IMG/VR virus record: IMGVR_UViG_3300048061_000305
Span: 1 to 22,274 of that record
Direction: 5' to 3' (one strand)
From: a virus
Length of the DNA stretch: 22,274 nt
Both the position numbers and the translations under genes were made by a program. This document shows positions 6,694 to 15,893 of this stretch, piece after piece; position 1 is the stretch's first letter, and every line of letters begins with the position of its first letter. Below the pieces are notes generated by a model. That model had not been told where the DNA came from. It searched no databases and saw only the letters and a program-made list of their open reading frames with translations.

Positions 6694-9019
6694 TGTTTTA
6701 ATAATTTTATTACTTGGTGCCTGTGCTAGTGGCGGAGGTTCTGCTGGTTTAGTTATGGAAACTACCATTACACCACCTCCAACAACTACAACTAATCCAA
6801 ATGACAAGAGGCATCAGTTTGAATCGTTTTTCGATGAATACACAGAATCCTCTAGTTCTCTTGGTTACAACAGAGTAACGTATCAAGTAGGTGAGTTTAA
6901 CGATACACAATGGGTTAACGGAAAATATACTGTAGAAGATTTTTCATTTTTACAAGTTATAATTGACGGTAGTCATGGTGGTAAGGATCAAAATGATCCA
7001 AATAGTGACGAGTATTCGGAACCCGGAAATTGGATGACTAATGCAAGTTTAGTTATTGAAAATGACATCAATCAAGATGGGCACAGCGACTTTGTAATTT
7101 ACATGCAAACATTCGGTGATAGAAATACACTACCTGGTATGAGAATGTTACAGTTTGTAAATGATGGTAGCGGACATTTCCAATTAGACTGTAGTGTGTT
7201 TGAAAATAACACTTGCCCTATTGTGTTTGGCGAAGGTTCTACTATGAACAATTTAGGTTGGTGGCACAACGAAGGTGCCCCAGTTCAAGAATACAATATG
7301 GGTGTTGCACATCAATATGATTTGAATGGTGACGGTAATAAAGATATTTTTAATGTTAGTCAACTATGGCTTACAGAAAATGGACAGTTTGTTAATTCGC
7401 ATGATAACTTGCCAGACTTTATGTTTGAAAACTTAAATGCTGATGGTGTTAATGTTGGTATTTTTGTTCACGACCATGCAGTAGGTGACTTAAATGGCGA
7501 CGGTTACAATGATATATTCATGCCTAACACCACTCCTATAAGTACACACAACAACGGCTACAAGTTTTTTATGCTAAACGATGGCACAGGTAACTTTAAA
7601 GATGTTAGTTTTAAAGTAGGGCACTCAGCCTACTTTGCTACATCTACAACTATTGCAGATTTTGACAACGATGGATTTGGCGATATTGCATTAGGTTGGA
7701 GTGCTTCTGCTTATAGAGACTTAGGTGGTAATAGTGTCGGCGGAATATATTGGGGCAATACCGATATGGATTATACCCGAGACTATACAGCATTACCTCC
7801 AGGCTATTATGAGAATAATATTGCATTTGATATGCAAGTAATAGACTCGAACAATGACGGACTGTTAGATATTCTTATTGCTAATACAAACGGTGATCCT
7901 TATTATCAAGGGCATGTTTTACAATTGATTATGAATGACGGAAATAGACAGTTTTTTAATTGTTCATTCCTAGACGACGGTGCTACTGACAGTGATATAG
8001 GTGCAGGACATATTTACGTTTTAGACTTTGACCATGATGGTGATATGGATATTTTTGTAGGTCCTGGACAAGACTCGTATGTACTTTACAACAACGATGG
8101 CGACTGGAGTTGCAAAAATTGTGAATTTGCTAGACCTGATAATGGTGCAGTAATGAGTTTGTTATTTCCTGTAGAAGTCGATGGCATGTATGAGTATGAC
8201 TTTATTGGTATTGACATTATGAGTATGGGTGATACACAGACTGTTAGTAATTTTTATATTAGTTTAGATCCTCCAGCACAATTAGGAGAAATGCGTACTG
8301 AACTTTTTGATAAGTCTAAGAATTATGCTCAAACGGTGTTTACAAATAAAACAATGTTTCATAACATAAAAAATGCAACTAAATCTAGTAGTGTGTTTTA
8401 TGTCGACAATCAGTTTAATAGCATAGCAGGATATTCACACAACTTTGATGATTTTGGAATTACTGTAGGTCAAACAAACGAAGGTGCAATGTTTTATTTA
8501 GACAAACAACAAGGCACATATCATTATGGTATTGGATATTTTAACAATACAATCGATGCACAAAATTATGGCAAGTGGTATGGAACAGGTACAGCAGAAT
8601 TAGATTTTCAAACACTTAATATGTTTGCAGAAAAGATTTCGCCTATATCAAATAATTTGTACATCACGACAGGTGTAGCATATTATAATACAGATGTTGC
8701 AAGTTTTACAGAAAACCACAGTCAATATAATGTAAGTGTAAAAGATTTTACATTAAACGATATTGAGTTGTATGTGGATGTTACTTACAATTTACATAGT
8801 AAGTTTGGAGCAACATTTATTACTGTAGGTGCTAGTTCACATAAAAGTTTATCTACAACAAATATACAATGGGACGGTGGTCTGGTATCACAGTTTGATT
8901 ATGATAAGCATGTTAGTAGAACTACTATAGGTCATGTGTATGGTCCGCTTTATGCAAAAGCAACTTTTAGTTCTGTTGAAATGGATACTTATGAAGTTGG
9001 TTTCCAATTAAAGTTTTAA
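6674..9019 (+). CDS. Lipoprotein with FG-GAP/VCBS-like propeller and C-terminal outer-membrane-barrel-like domain
   Basis: This is a 781 aa predicted exported protein. Residues 1-17 form a lipoprotein signal (MLKNIASVLIILLLGAC) with lipobox LGAC and Cys17 as the lipidated residue. The +2 residue is Ala, so sorting to the outer membrane is expected. A Thr/Pro-rich linker follows. Six calcium-loop motifs of the type D-x-(N/D)-x-D-G begin at about D131, D216, D272, D329, D391 and D451, with most spacings near 60 residues, as in FG-GAP/VCBS beta-propellers. From about 575 to the end the sequence alternates in a transmembrane-strand manner with many Tyr, Phe and Gly, and it ends YEVGFQLKF, like the terminal aromatic beta-signal of outer-membrane barrels. 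GAGGAG lies 9 nt before the ATG, inside the SWIM gene. Its stop overlaps the end of the opposing frameshift extension by 3 nt. The closest functional analogues I can think of are lipoprotein autotransporters. Confidence 0.8.
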   Translation: MLKNIASVLIILLLGACASGGGSAGLVMETTITPPPTTTTNPNDKRHQFESFFDEYTESSSSLGYNRVTYQVGEFNDTQWVNGKYTVEDFSFLQVIIDGSHGGKDQNDPNSDEYSEPGNWMTNASLVIENDINQDGHSDFVIYMQTFGDRNTLPGMRMLQFVNDGSGHFQLDCSVFENNTCPIVFGEGSTMNNLGWWHNEGAPVQEYNMGVAHQYDLNGDGNKDIFNVSQLWLTENGQFVNSHDNLPDFMFENLNADGVNVGIFVHDHAVGDLNGDGYNDIFMPNTTPISTHNNGYKFFMLNDGTGNFKDVSFKVGHSAYFATSTTIADFDNDGFGDIALGWSASAYRDLGGNSVGGIYWGNTDMDYTRDYTALPPGYYENNIAFDMQVIDSNNDGLLDILIANTNGDPYYQGHVLQLIMNDGNRQFFNCSFLDDGATDSDIGAGHIYVLDFDHDGDMDIFVGPGQDSYVLYNNDGDWSCKNCEFARPDNGAVMSLLFPVEVDGMYEYDFIGIDIMSMGDTQTVSNFYISLDPPAQLGEMRTELFDKSKNYAQTVFTNKTMFHNIKNATKSSSVFYVDNQFNSIAGYSHNFDDFGITVGQTNEGAMFYLDKQQGTYHYGIGYFNNTIDAQNYGKWYGTGTAELDFQTLNMFAEKISPISNNLYITTGVAYYNTDVASFTENHSQYNVSVKDFTLNDIELYVDVTYNLHSKFGATFITVGASSHKSLSTTNIQWDGGLVSQFDYDKHVSRTTIGHVYGPLYAKATFSSVEMDTYEVGFQLKF

Positions 9020-10121
9020 TCGTCCATCCAGTCGCCATCTTTTTGACCACTCTTCTGTTTATTATATTTGTTGAGTGTTTTAACTAGTAGCATTCTTTCG
9101 TTAGGACTTAATTGCCATGCTTCAGAATATGACACGGCGCCCTCACTATAAATAGCCAACTCTACTACTTGTTTGGTAATTGCTGTTTGGTCTTTTTCGA
9201 GTTTGCCTAAGTATCCTGAGATTTTCTCAGGATCGGCTGACCCTAGGTACCCGTGAAAAAATTTACAGGATCGAAGTTGATATCATTCTCCCACTCGTTC
9301 CCACATTCTTCATTACTGCATGTAACTCTAACTTTGTTGTTTACACCTTTAGCATTTATACCATTAATAAATTCTTCAATTTCTTTACCTGTATTATTAT
9401 CAGTGTTTTCTAAAAACTCTCTAATAATAGTTTTATCATCGAGGGTTACATCTTTGCCTTCCTCATTTTGATAGGTAATGTTATGTATTGCATCTATTAG
9501 TAGTTCAAAGTTCAAGTCTGCTAGTTTTACAAAACTTTCATTGAATGCACTTAAACGATCCATGTCGTCTTTCATTTCTGAGATACTTTGCATACTTCTT
9601 GTACTTTGGAAACTGGCAATACCTGCCTTAATAGTATTTTTGTAACTAAAAGGTGCACCTGCAATTTTTAATCCATTATTTAATGTCATAGAGTATAAGT
9701 CATCTAGGTCTTCCATTTGACTTAGACTTTCTGTAACACTAATTTGTACGTCTGTTATTGTCTGACATTTAGGACATTCAGCGGCAACATCTACGTCATC
9801 ACCACCACTTGCACCTCTAATTGCAATTAATAATGCGTCAACATCTGCACTAAACAATTCTCTTGCATTCTTAACTTCTGGTACGCATGAGTGAATTAAA
9901 CTTGCTACTGCTTCACCATTCAGCAATGCATCTGGGTTTTTCAATAGTAATTCATCTTTTGTAGTCATTGGATAAATTGCTAGTTCGCCATTACTTTCTC
10001 CACCAAAGTCAACTATACCCTCTTTATAAAATCTGCCTCCGCTAGGAATAGCAGTATATAGTTTAGGTGACCTAAAATAGGCACTTAACGGATTTTGCGG
10101 ATTGTTCATATTTTTGCTCAT
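9016..10121 (-). CDS. Frameshifted long form of the gp26-like tail chaperone
   Basis: A -1 shift at T TTT TTC (9261-9255) takes the ribosome after residue 289 into a 79-codon frame that ends with TAA at 9018-9016, giving 368 aa. This frame opens after a TGA only a few codons upstream of the slip site. It has no ATG, GTG or TTG before the middle of the domain, so it cannot be expressed well as a separate gene. The added segment begins HGYLGSADPEK and includes GKLEKDQTAITKQ, EGAVSYSEAWQLSPNERMLL and a basic tail, helical and polar. This parallels the G/GT arrangement of tail assembly chaperones, in which the T-type extension binds the tape measure protein. The tape measure gene is the adjacent divergent gene. 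The extension's stop overlaps the end of the lipoprotein gene. Confidence 0.75.
9206..9261 (-). promoter_or_regulatory. -1 programmed ribosomal frameshift signal
   Basis: On the minus strand the slippery heptamer T TTT TTC (9261-9255) is in the required X XXY YYZ register with the zero frame (AAT TTT TTC). Seven nt later a stem begins: CCTAGG (9247-9242) can pair with CTTAGG (9211-9206), enclosing a perfect 9-bp hairpin ATCCTGAGA/TCTCAGGAT (9233-9225 with 9221-9213) with loop AAA. The zero-frame stop TAG (9245-9243) lies inside the outer stem. Heptamer, spacer and structure all fit classical -1 frameshifting. Confidence 0.8.
9243..10121 (-). CDS. 26: gp26-like baseplate hub / tail assembly protein (short form)
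   Basis: This is the zero-frame product of 292 aa. The opening NPLSAYFRSPKLYTAIPSGG and the region YPMTTKDELLLKNPDALLNG match the family annotated as gp26 (baseplate hub subunit or assembly protein) in marine T4-like phages. Cys pairs at C116/C119 (CPKC) and C268/C273 could form a zinc ribbon linking the middle and the C-terminus. The protein ends NFFTGT, with the Phe-Phe codons forming the slippery site. The ATG has AGGAG (complement of 10127-10131) 5 nt upstream and a late octamer about 75 nt upstream. In T4, genes 26 and 51 are adjacent separate genes; here the downstream frame is fused by frameshift instead. Confidence 0.85.
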   Translation of the reverse strand: MSKNMNNPQNPLSAYFRSPKLYTAIPSGGRFYKEGIVDFGGESNGELAIYPMTTKDELLLKNPDALLNGEAVASLIHSCVPEVKNARELFSADVDALLIAIRGASGGDDVDVAAECPKCQTITDVQISVTESLSQMEDLDDLYSMTLNNGLKIAGAPFSYKNTIKAGIASFQSTRSMQSISEMKDDMDRLSAFNESFVKLADLNFELLIDAIHNITYQNEEGKDVTLDDKTIIREFLENTDNNTGKEIEEFINGINAKGVNNKVRVTCSNEECGNEWENDINFDPVNFFTGT

Positions 10122-10144
10122 TAAAACTCCTGTTAATTCTTCTA

Positions 10145-10152
10145 GATAAATA
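10145..10152 (+). promoter_or_regulatory. Late promoter octamer for the tape measure gene
   Basis: GATAAATA lies 83 nt before the GTG start at 10235. It belongs to the same motif set as the sites before gp20 and the fibre gene. Confidence 0.55.
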
Positions 10153-10194
10153 CGTTTGTGTAGTTAAATTAGTATCTAGGAATAACGTAGTACT

Positions 10195-10202
10195 TATTTA
10201 TC
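10195..10202 (-). promoter_or_regulatory. Late promoter octamer for the gp26-like gene
   Basis: GATAAATA on the minus strand lies about 74 nt before the ATG at 10121. It faces the plus-strand octamer at 10145-10152, so the two divergent transcripts would overlap in antisense over roughly 30 nt of leader. Confidence 0.55.
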
Positions 10203-10234
10203 TTCATTAAAACTAGTTTTAAAGGATTTCTTGA

Positions 10235-13200
10235 GTGGCAGTAGAATTTAACATAGAAGGACAACCGTATCGCTTTCCAGATTGGGCGACAGAATCCACA
10301 CAGGAACAAGTTCTAGGCATTCTCACATCTATTGCAAAAAAGAATGGAGTAGATACAAAAACACTTACAGCAATAGAAACATCTAACAAAGAATTAGTTA
10401 AACAACTAAAAGATGATGCTAAAAAAGGTAAAGCCGACACAGCAGAACAAGTAAAGGCTGACAAAGACCTTAAAAAAGCAGTAGAAACTATCACACATGC
10501 TGTTGACAAAGGCACAGAAGCAACACTTAAAAAACAATCTGAAGATTCGAAAGAATATAAAACCTATATAGACAAAGTTATTGATAACTTGGAATCAGAC
10601 GGCGAGCAATTACTAGGAACTATCGGTAGTGTTACATGGGGACTCGGTAAGTTTTCTTTATTCGTAGGCGGTGCATTATTAACTGGAGCAACATACGTTG
10701 GTGCCAAGTTAATGGAAGCAGGTTCTACAATTAACGAAATGACTAAAGCCGGTGTTGGCTTTAGTTCTATGTATTCTGATGTAGGTAAAGGTACTACTGA
10801 AGCAGTAGCAGGATTGGGGGCATTAGGATTAGGATTTAAAGGTGCGGCCCAAATGATGATTAATAGTAGTAATGTTATTGCTACTCAAGGTTTTGGCAGA
10901 TTTGAAGAAACAATGAAATTTGCCGCAGATACTTCTGAAGAACTCGGAATGAGTTTTGAAGACAGTATGGAAAGATTTGGCGATGCGTTAAACAGGCGTC
11001 AAGGTTTATTAAACTTAGGTAATATAGACCAGCAAAGATTAAACAAACAAATACAAACAACAACTAAATTCCAACAAGGATTCGCTACAGCATTAGGTGT
11101 TGGTACAGCAGAGATGCAGAATTTTGTAGATTCATTAATAGACGGAAACGGATTATTAGTGTCTTCAATGTTAAGATTTAACGATACTGTGAGATCGGAC
11201 GTTGTTGCAGGTATAGAAGTGTTTGCTTCAGGACTTGCGGCATATGGTGGTAAAGCAGGACAAGAAATTGCAACAGCATTTACAGAAGCCGCGGCGGCAG
11301 GTAGTGTGGGATTAAGTGATGCGGCTATTGGTATGGTTACAGCATTACCTAATCTTAAAGGTCCAATGGATCAATACATTACTGCTATACAAAGTGGAAC
11401 ACTTACTCAAGAAGAAGCAAAGGGAATGGTCGATGGTTTGACCTCGCAATTAGGTAATTTAGGTACTGCCGAAAAAGAAAGAATTAGATTATTAGCAAGA
11501 ACAGGTGATGCTTCAGCACAATCTATGGCTAATGCAATAACACAGTTTGAACAATCTGAAGCAAAAATTAAAGGCATTAATAAAGCATTAGGCACAGGCT
11601 TTAACATGGACCTAGTACAAAAAGGTCGAAATGAATTTGCGAAAACTATGTCGCAAGTAACAGGCGGTTTTGAAAATGCGTTTTATAGTTTATTTGCAGA
11701 TCCGTCTGTAACTAAAGCAATAATGGATGGTGTTAAAGAGATAATGGGTGTGTTTGGATTTGCTACAGATGACATGTCAGGCATGGCACAAGATGCCAGC
11801 GGAATGGTCAAAGGGCTTGTTAAAAAGTTTGTACCAGTTATTAAAAGTATTACAGATACATTAGTTAAATTTGCAGAATTTATTAAAGAAGAATTTGAAG
11901 ACGGTGGCATAGGCGGTGTTATAAGTGCTATGCTAGGCAAAGTTGTTGGTTCTGCTATTAAGGCACTATTAAAAGCAATACCAATATTTATGGTGACATT
12001 GTTTGGTTTCTCAATGGCAAAACAGGCTGTAAAGCAATTCTTACTACCACAAATAAAACAATTTGGAATGACAATGTTCCAAGGAGCCGCTGGAGCAAGT
12101 AAATTCCTACTAGATAAAGCAAAAGGCTGGATGGGCGGTTTATTTGATCCAAAAAATCAAAGCATGTTAGCAAAAGTAATGCAAACTGGCGCAGGTAAAC
12201 TTAAAGGCGCCATGGGGTCTATTACACAAAGCGAAACAGGTAAAAAAGTAGCAGACAAATTAAGTAGTTTTCAAAAAGACGGTGCTAAAATGACAGACAA
12301 GTTATCTGGTTCTGTGAGTGGCGGCGGCAAAAGTGGCGGCTTCTTAAAGAGCATAGCAGACGGTGTTGCAAAATTCGGAGACAACAAAGTAATTAAAGGC
12401 GCGGCAAGTTTAGTTTTGCTTGGTGCGGCTATTGGTGTTGCGGCAATAGGATTAAAACAATTCAATGAAGTAAACTTTACTTCTATTATAAAAGGCACAA
12501 TCGCATTAGGTGGTTTAGCCATGCTGGCACAAACATTAGGCAAAGGCTCAACTGCAATGATTAAAGGAGCGGCGGCTGTCGCAATCTTAGGGGCGGCTAT
12601 AGTGCCAATGGCATTTGGACTTAATTTGATGAAAGATGTTGGGTTAAGCACAATTGGTGTTATGGCGGCAGGACTTATTACATTAGGTATTGCGGCGGCA
12701 GGCTTAGGTTTAGCATTACCGTTTATATTAGCAGGCGCAGTAGCCATTGGAGCATTAGGACTTGCACTTATACCATTCGGTTTAGCACTTAATTTAGTTG
12801 CTATGGCATTACCGACATTTACTGAAAGCATGGACAAGATGTCTCAGATAGATGGCGGAGGATTATTAGGAGCGGCAGGTGGAATGTTAGCGATTGCAGG
12901 TGCAATGGCATTAATGGCTCCACTATTACCATTCATGTTACTAGGCTCGTTAGCGGCACCTTCTATAGAAAGAATGGGTGTAGCACTACAAAGTATGAAC
13001 GGAGTTGATTTCGGTAACCTTGCTAAGGCTGGTGGCGCCATGGCGGCATTAGGTTTAGGAATGGTAGCACTAACAGGCGGTTCTTTATTAAGTGGTGTAG
13101 CAGAAGGCATAGGAAAATTATTTGGTGCAGAAAGTCCTTCAGAAAAAATTAAAAGATTTGCAGATGAGTTAAGCGGAGTAGAAACAGAACCATTAATAAA

Positions 13201-14137
13201 ATTAGCAGATGGGTTATCAACTATAGTAGAAGCGGCAGGAGAATCTTTATATGCCGCGGCATCATTGGTTGTATTTGGTGATGCAATTGGCCCATTTGTT
13301 AGAAAAATAAGTTCGTTAACTACAGACCTTATGATTTTAGGTGACGATCCTTTTAAACCATTTACCATGATAGATGAACATGCAGAAAATATGCAATATT
13401 TTGGCAACAGCATGGATACAGTTAGTAATGCATTAGCCAATATAGACGGTGATTATGTTTCTGACCAATTTAATATGATAGGTGACAGCATAGGATATAT
13501 GGCAGAATCCTTAGATCAAATTAATATGGGAGACATGCTTAAACTTGGAGCAATGAAACTGCTTGGCCCAAGCAAAGCAGACATACAAGAAGAAGAACAA
13601 AAAGACGCAAATAAGAGCATTGCATTTGACAAATTGCACGGTGATGACATGATGGGTGGCCTCACAGGCATCATGCAAGACATAGGTGAAGATAACTTTA
13701 ATTCTAGCGGAATTTTCAGGAACAGAGAAGCCATACAAGCCGCAGGTATTGATGTTGACGTTGAAAAAATTGGCAAAAATGCATCAGCAGGAGAGATAGG
13801 GGCTGAACAAGGCAGGATTTTGAAGTTGCTACAGCAACAGATTGACATGTATAAAATGCAAGAACAGACTGGTATAGTAGCACCTACCGGAACTAGTAAT
13901 GCATTTGCATCTACACCGATGCCAAGTATTGCCGGACCTATACTTCCAGGGACAGTAACAGGATCAGCAACAACAGAACCCCAAGCAACACCTACTACAC
14001 CTAAATCAAATGCTTTAGAATCTGATATGGCTGGCATGAGTAATACGGAACTTATGGAAAAACTTGTATCATTACAGACTGAAAACAACAGATTACTAGC
14101 GAAAAACGTTGGTGCAACTAAAGACTTAAATACTTAA
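10235..14137 (+). CDS. Tape measure protein
   Basis: This is a 1300 aa protein rich in Ala, Gly and Lys. The N-terminus (MAVEFNIEGQPYRFPDWATE) is followed by helical, Lys-rich coiled coil to about 130, then a hydrophobic Gly/Ala segment (FVGGALLTGATYVGA) near 145. A long helical body follows. A further hydrophobic stretch lies near 575, and a very Ala/Gly-rich block at about 720-980 has several membrane-like segments. This composition is typical of tape measure proteins, which set tail length and reach into the host envelope. T4 gp29 has about 590 aa, so this version is more than twice as long. The start is GTG with AAAGGA 8 nt upstream. The divergent neighbour is the gp26-like chaperone. The many minus-strand frames inside are shadows of its alanine codons. 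Confidence 0.8.
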   Translation: MAVEFNIEGQPYRFPDWATESTQEQVLGILTSIAKKNGVDTKTLTAIETSNKELVKQLKDDAKKGKADTAEQVKADKDLKKAVETITHAVDKGTEATLKKQSEDSKEYKTYIDKVIDNLESDGEQLLGTIGSVTWGLGKFSLFVGGALLTGATYVGAKLMEAGSTINEMTKAGVGFSSMYSDVGKGTTEAVAGLGALGLGFKGAAQMMINSSNVIATQGFGRFEETMKFAADTSEELGMSFEDSMERFGDALNRRQGLLNLGNIDQQRLNKQIQTTTKFQQGFATALGVGTAEMQNFVDSLIDGNGLLVSSMLRFNDTVRSDVVAGIEVFASGLAAYGGKAGQEIATAFTEAAAAGSVGLSDAAIGMVTALPNLKGPMDQYITAIQSGTLTQEEAKGMVDGLTSQLGNLGTAEKERIRLLARTGDASAQSMANAITQFEQSEAKIKGINKALGTGFNMDLVQKGRNEFAKTMSQVTGGFENAFYSLFADPSVTKAIMDGVKEIMGVFGFATDDMSGMAQDASGMVKGLVKKFVPVIKSITDTLVKFAEFIKEEFEDGGIGGVISAMLGKVVGSAIKALLKAIPIFMVTLFGFSMAKQAVKQFLLPQIKQFGMTMFQGAAGASKFLLDKAKGWMGGLFDPKNQSMLAKVMQTGAGKLKGAMGSITQSETGKKVADKLSSFQKDGAKMTDKLSGSVSGGGKSGGFLKSIADGVAKFGDNKVIKGAASLVLLGAAIGVAAIGLKQFNEVNFTSIIKGTIALGGLAMLAQTLGKGSTAMIKGAAAVAILGAAIVPMAFGLNLMKDVGLSTIGVMAAGLITLGIAAAGLGLALPFILAGAVAIGALGLALIPFGLALNLVAMALPTFTESMDKMSQIDGGGLLGAAGGMLAIAGAMALMAPLLPFMLLGSLAAPSIERMGVALQSMNGVDFGNLAKAGGAMAALGLGMVALTGGSLLSGVAEGIGKLFGAESPSEKIKRFADELSGVETEPLIKLADGLSTIVEAAGESLYAAASLVVFGDAIGPFVRKISSLTTDLMILGDDPFKPFTMIDEHAENMQYFGNSMDTVSNALANIDGDYVSDQFNMIGDSIGYMAESLDQINMGDMLKLGAMKLLGPSKADIQEEEQKDANKSIAFDKLHGDDMMGGLTGIMQDIGEDNFNSSGIFRNREAIQAAGIDVDVEKIGKNASAGEIGAEQGRILKLLQQQIDMYKMQEQTGIVAPTGTSNAFASTPMPSIAGPILPGTVTGSATTEPQATPTTPKSNALESDMAGMSNTELMEKLVSLQTENNRLLAKNVGATKDLNT

Positions 14138-14148
14138 TTCAAAAAAAT

Positions 14149-14177
14149 TTGACATTATTCCTATAAAGTGATAAATA
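14149..14177 (+). promoter_or_regulatory. Composite promoter before gp20
   Basis: The late octamer GATAAATA (14170-14177) lies 21 nt before the gp20 ATG. A consensus -35 hexamer, TTGACA (14149-14154), sits 17 nt upstream of its TAAATA part, so the site may also work as a weak sigma-70-like promoter. It is expected to drive the head module. Confidence 0.6.
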
Positions 14178-14198
14178 TACGCATATAAAGGAAATTTT

Positions 14199-15893
14199 AT
14201 GGCGACATGGCGGAAATATTTTAACTCAAACGATAACGGCGGATTGCCTATTAATGTACAAGGCGATAATCCGGCTGGACAGTTTGGTGCGGCAAGATTT
14301 AGCAGTTGGTTACCTGAGGTATATGCTGGAAGTCCTAATAGACTTATGCGATATATTCAATATGACCAAATGGATAATGACCTGGAGATTAATGCGGCAT
14401 TAGATATTATTGCTGAGTTTTGTACACAAGATGACGATACAAACTCACTACCTTTTACATTTAATTTTAAAGACGACCCAAGCGAAACAGAAATGAAAAT
14501 TCTTAGTTCGTCATTAGACCAATGGAACAATTTAAATGAACTAAGAAGAAGAGCATTTAAAATGGTAAGAAATACTCTTAAGTATGGAGACCAGTTCTTT
14601 ATTAGAGACCCAGAAACTTATAAACTTTATTGGGTAGATCCTGCAAATATTGAAAAAGTTGTTGTTAACGAAAGTGAAGGTAAGAAAATTGAAACTTACT
14701 TTATTAAAAACTTAGACGTAAACTTTGAACAACTAGCGGCAACAAGTGCCGCGGCATTGCATGCCAGACCTTATGGTGCTGGCGGCGGCATGATGGCAGG
14801 CGGAAATATTGGACCTAGTGTTAGTAATTATTCGCCTATGACAGGAGACCAGGGTGCTACAACAGGTAGCCCTGTTGATGCTAAACATGTTGTACATATT
14901 AGTTTAACAGAAGGCATGGACCATAACTGGCCCTTTGGTATTAGTGTACTGGAGCCAGTGTTTAAAGTTTTTAAACAAAAAGAATTATTAGAAGACAGTA
15001 TTATTATTTACAGAGTACATAGAGCACCTGAAAGACGTGTGTTTATGATTGACGTAGGTAACATGCCACCACACAAAGCACAACAATACTTAGAACGTGT
15101 TAAGTATGAAGTACAACAAAAACGTGTTCCTAACAAAAATAAAGATGGAAACAATGTAGCAGATGCGGCATACAATCCAATGAGTATGTTAGAAGACTAC
15201 TTCTTTGCTCAAACGGCAGACGGTAGAGGATCAAAAGTAGATACATTACCTGGCGGTGAAAACTTAGGACAGATTGACGATTTAAAATACTTTAATAACA
15301 AACTGTTAAGAGGTTTAAGAGTACCAAGTTCTTACTTACCTACTGGCCCAGATGATGGAACAGCACAAGTTAATGACGGTAAAGTTGGAGTTGCATATAT
15401 ACAAGAATTCCAGTTTGCTAAATTCTGTCAACGACTACAAAAACAAATTATTAGAAGTTTAGATAGAGAATTTAAAATGTTTCTAAACTATAAAGGTGTA
15501 GAAATAGATAATAGCATGTTTAGAATTGAATTATCTACACCACAAAACTTTAGTTCTTATAGAGAACTAGACATGGATATACAAAGAGCTCAGTTATTTG
15601 CTAGTTTAGAAGCAATACCTTATTTAAGTCAACAATTTAAACTGAAGAAATACTTAGGATTAGATGAAGAAGAAATGAAGGAAAACGAGTTTTATTGGAA
15701 GATGGAGAATAAATACAATACGGAAACCGATAAAGAAGTTGGTTTACGAAATGTAGGCGTTAGACCAGGACCAAGTGCTCCGTTAGACATAGATACGCCA
15801 GTTGAAGATATCCCTGCACCAATGGATGATACTTTAACTCCTGATGTAAGTGGAATGGAACCAGGTGCAGAAATACCAGACGGAAGTTTATAA
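14199..15893 (+). CDS. 20: Portal vertex protein gp20
   Basis: The 564 aa portal protein forms the dodecameric ring at one capsid vertex, through which DNA is packaged and ejected and around which the prohead core is built. Family-typical segments include YDQMDNDLEINAALDIIAEF near residue 55, KYGDQFFIRDP near 130, IYRVHRAPERRVF near 270 and LLRGLRVPSSYLP near 370, all well known in T4-like gp20. The length is close to T4 gp20 (524 aa). A Gly/Met-rich loop (YGAGGGMMAGGNIG) near 190-205 may be a variable insertion. AAGGA precedes the ATG by 6 nt, and the stop overlaps the next start by one base. Confidence 0.97.
   Translation: MATWRKYFNSNDNGGLPINVQGDNPAGQFGAARFSSWLPEVYAGSPNRLMRYIQYDQMDNDLEINAALDIIAEFCTQDDDTNSLPFTFNFKDDPSETEMKILSSSLDQWNNLNELRRRAFKMVRNTLKYGDQFFIRDPETYKLYWVDPANIEKVVVNESEGKKIETYFIKNLDVNFEQLAATSAAALHARPYGAGGGMMAGGNIGPSVSNYSPMTGDQGATTGSPVDAKHVVHISLTEGMDHNWPFGISVLEPVFKVFKQKELLEDSIIIYRVHRAPERRVFMIDVGNMPPHKAQQYLERVKYEVQQKRVPNKNKDGNNVADAAYNPMSMLEDYFFAQTADGRGSKVDTLPGGENLGQIDDLKYFNNKLLRGLRVPSSYLPTGPDDGTAQVNDGKVGVAYIQEFQFAKFCQRLQKQIIRSLDREFKMFLNYKGVEIDNSMFRIELSTPQNFSSYRELDMDIQRAQLFASLEAIPYLSQQFKLKKYLGLDEEEMKENEFYWKMENKYNTETDKEVGLRNVGVRPGPSAPLDIDTPVEDIPAPMDDTLTPDVSGMEPGAEIPDGSL

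Noticed and set aside
9147-9154. Plus-strand TATAAATA as a late promoter
   Set aside because: It lies inside the frameshift extension, antisense to it, with no plus-strand gene close downstream; probably chance.
9213-9233. Hairpin ATCCTGAGA/TCTCAGGAT as a transcription terminator
   Set aside because: No T-run follows on either strand and it lies inside an open -1 frame; a frameshift stimulator fits better.
10219-14088. Numerous minus-strand ORFs across the tape measure gene
   Set aside because: Low-complexity shadows (Ala, Pro, Ser, Asn) with no ribosome sites.
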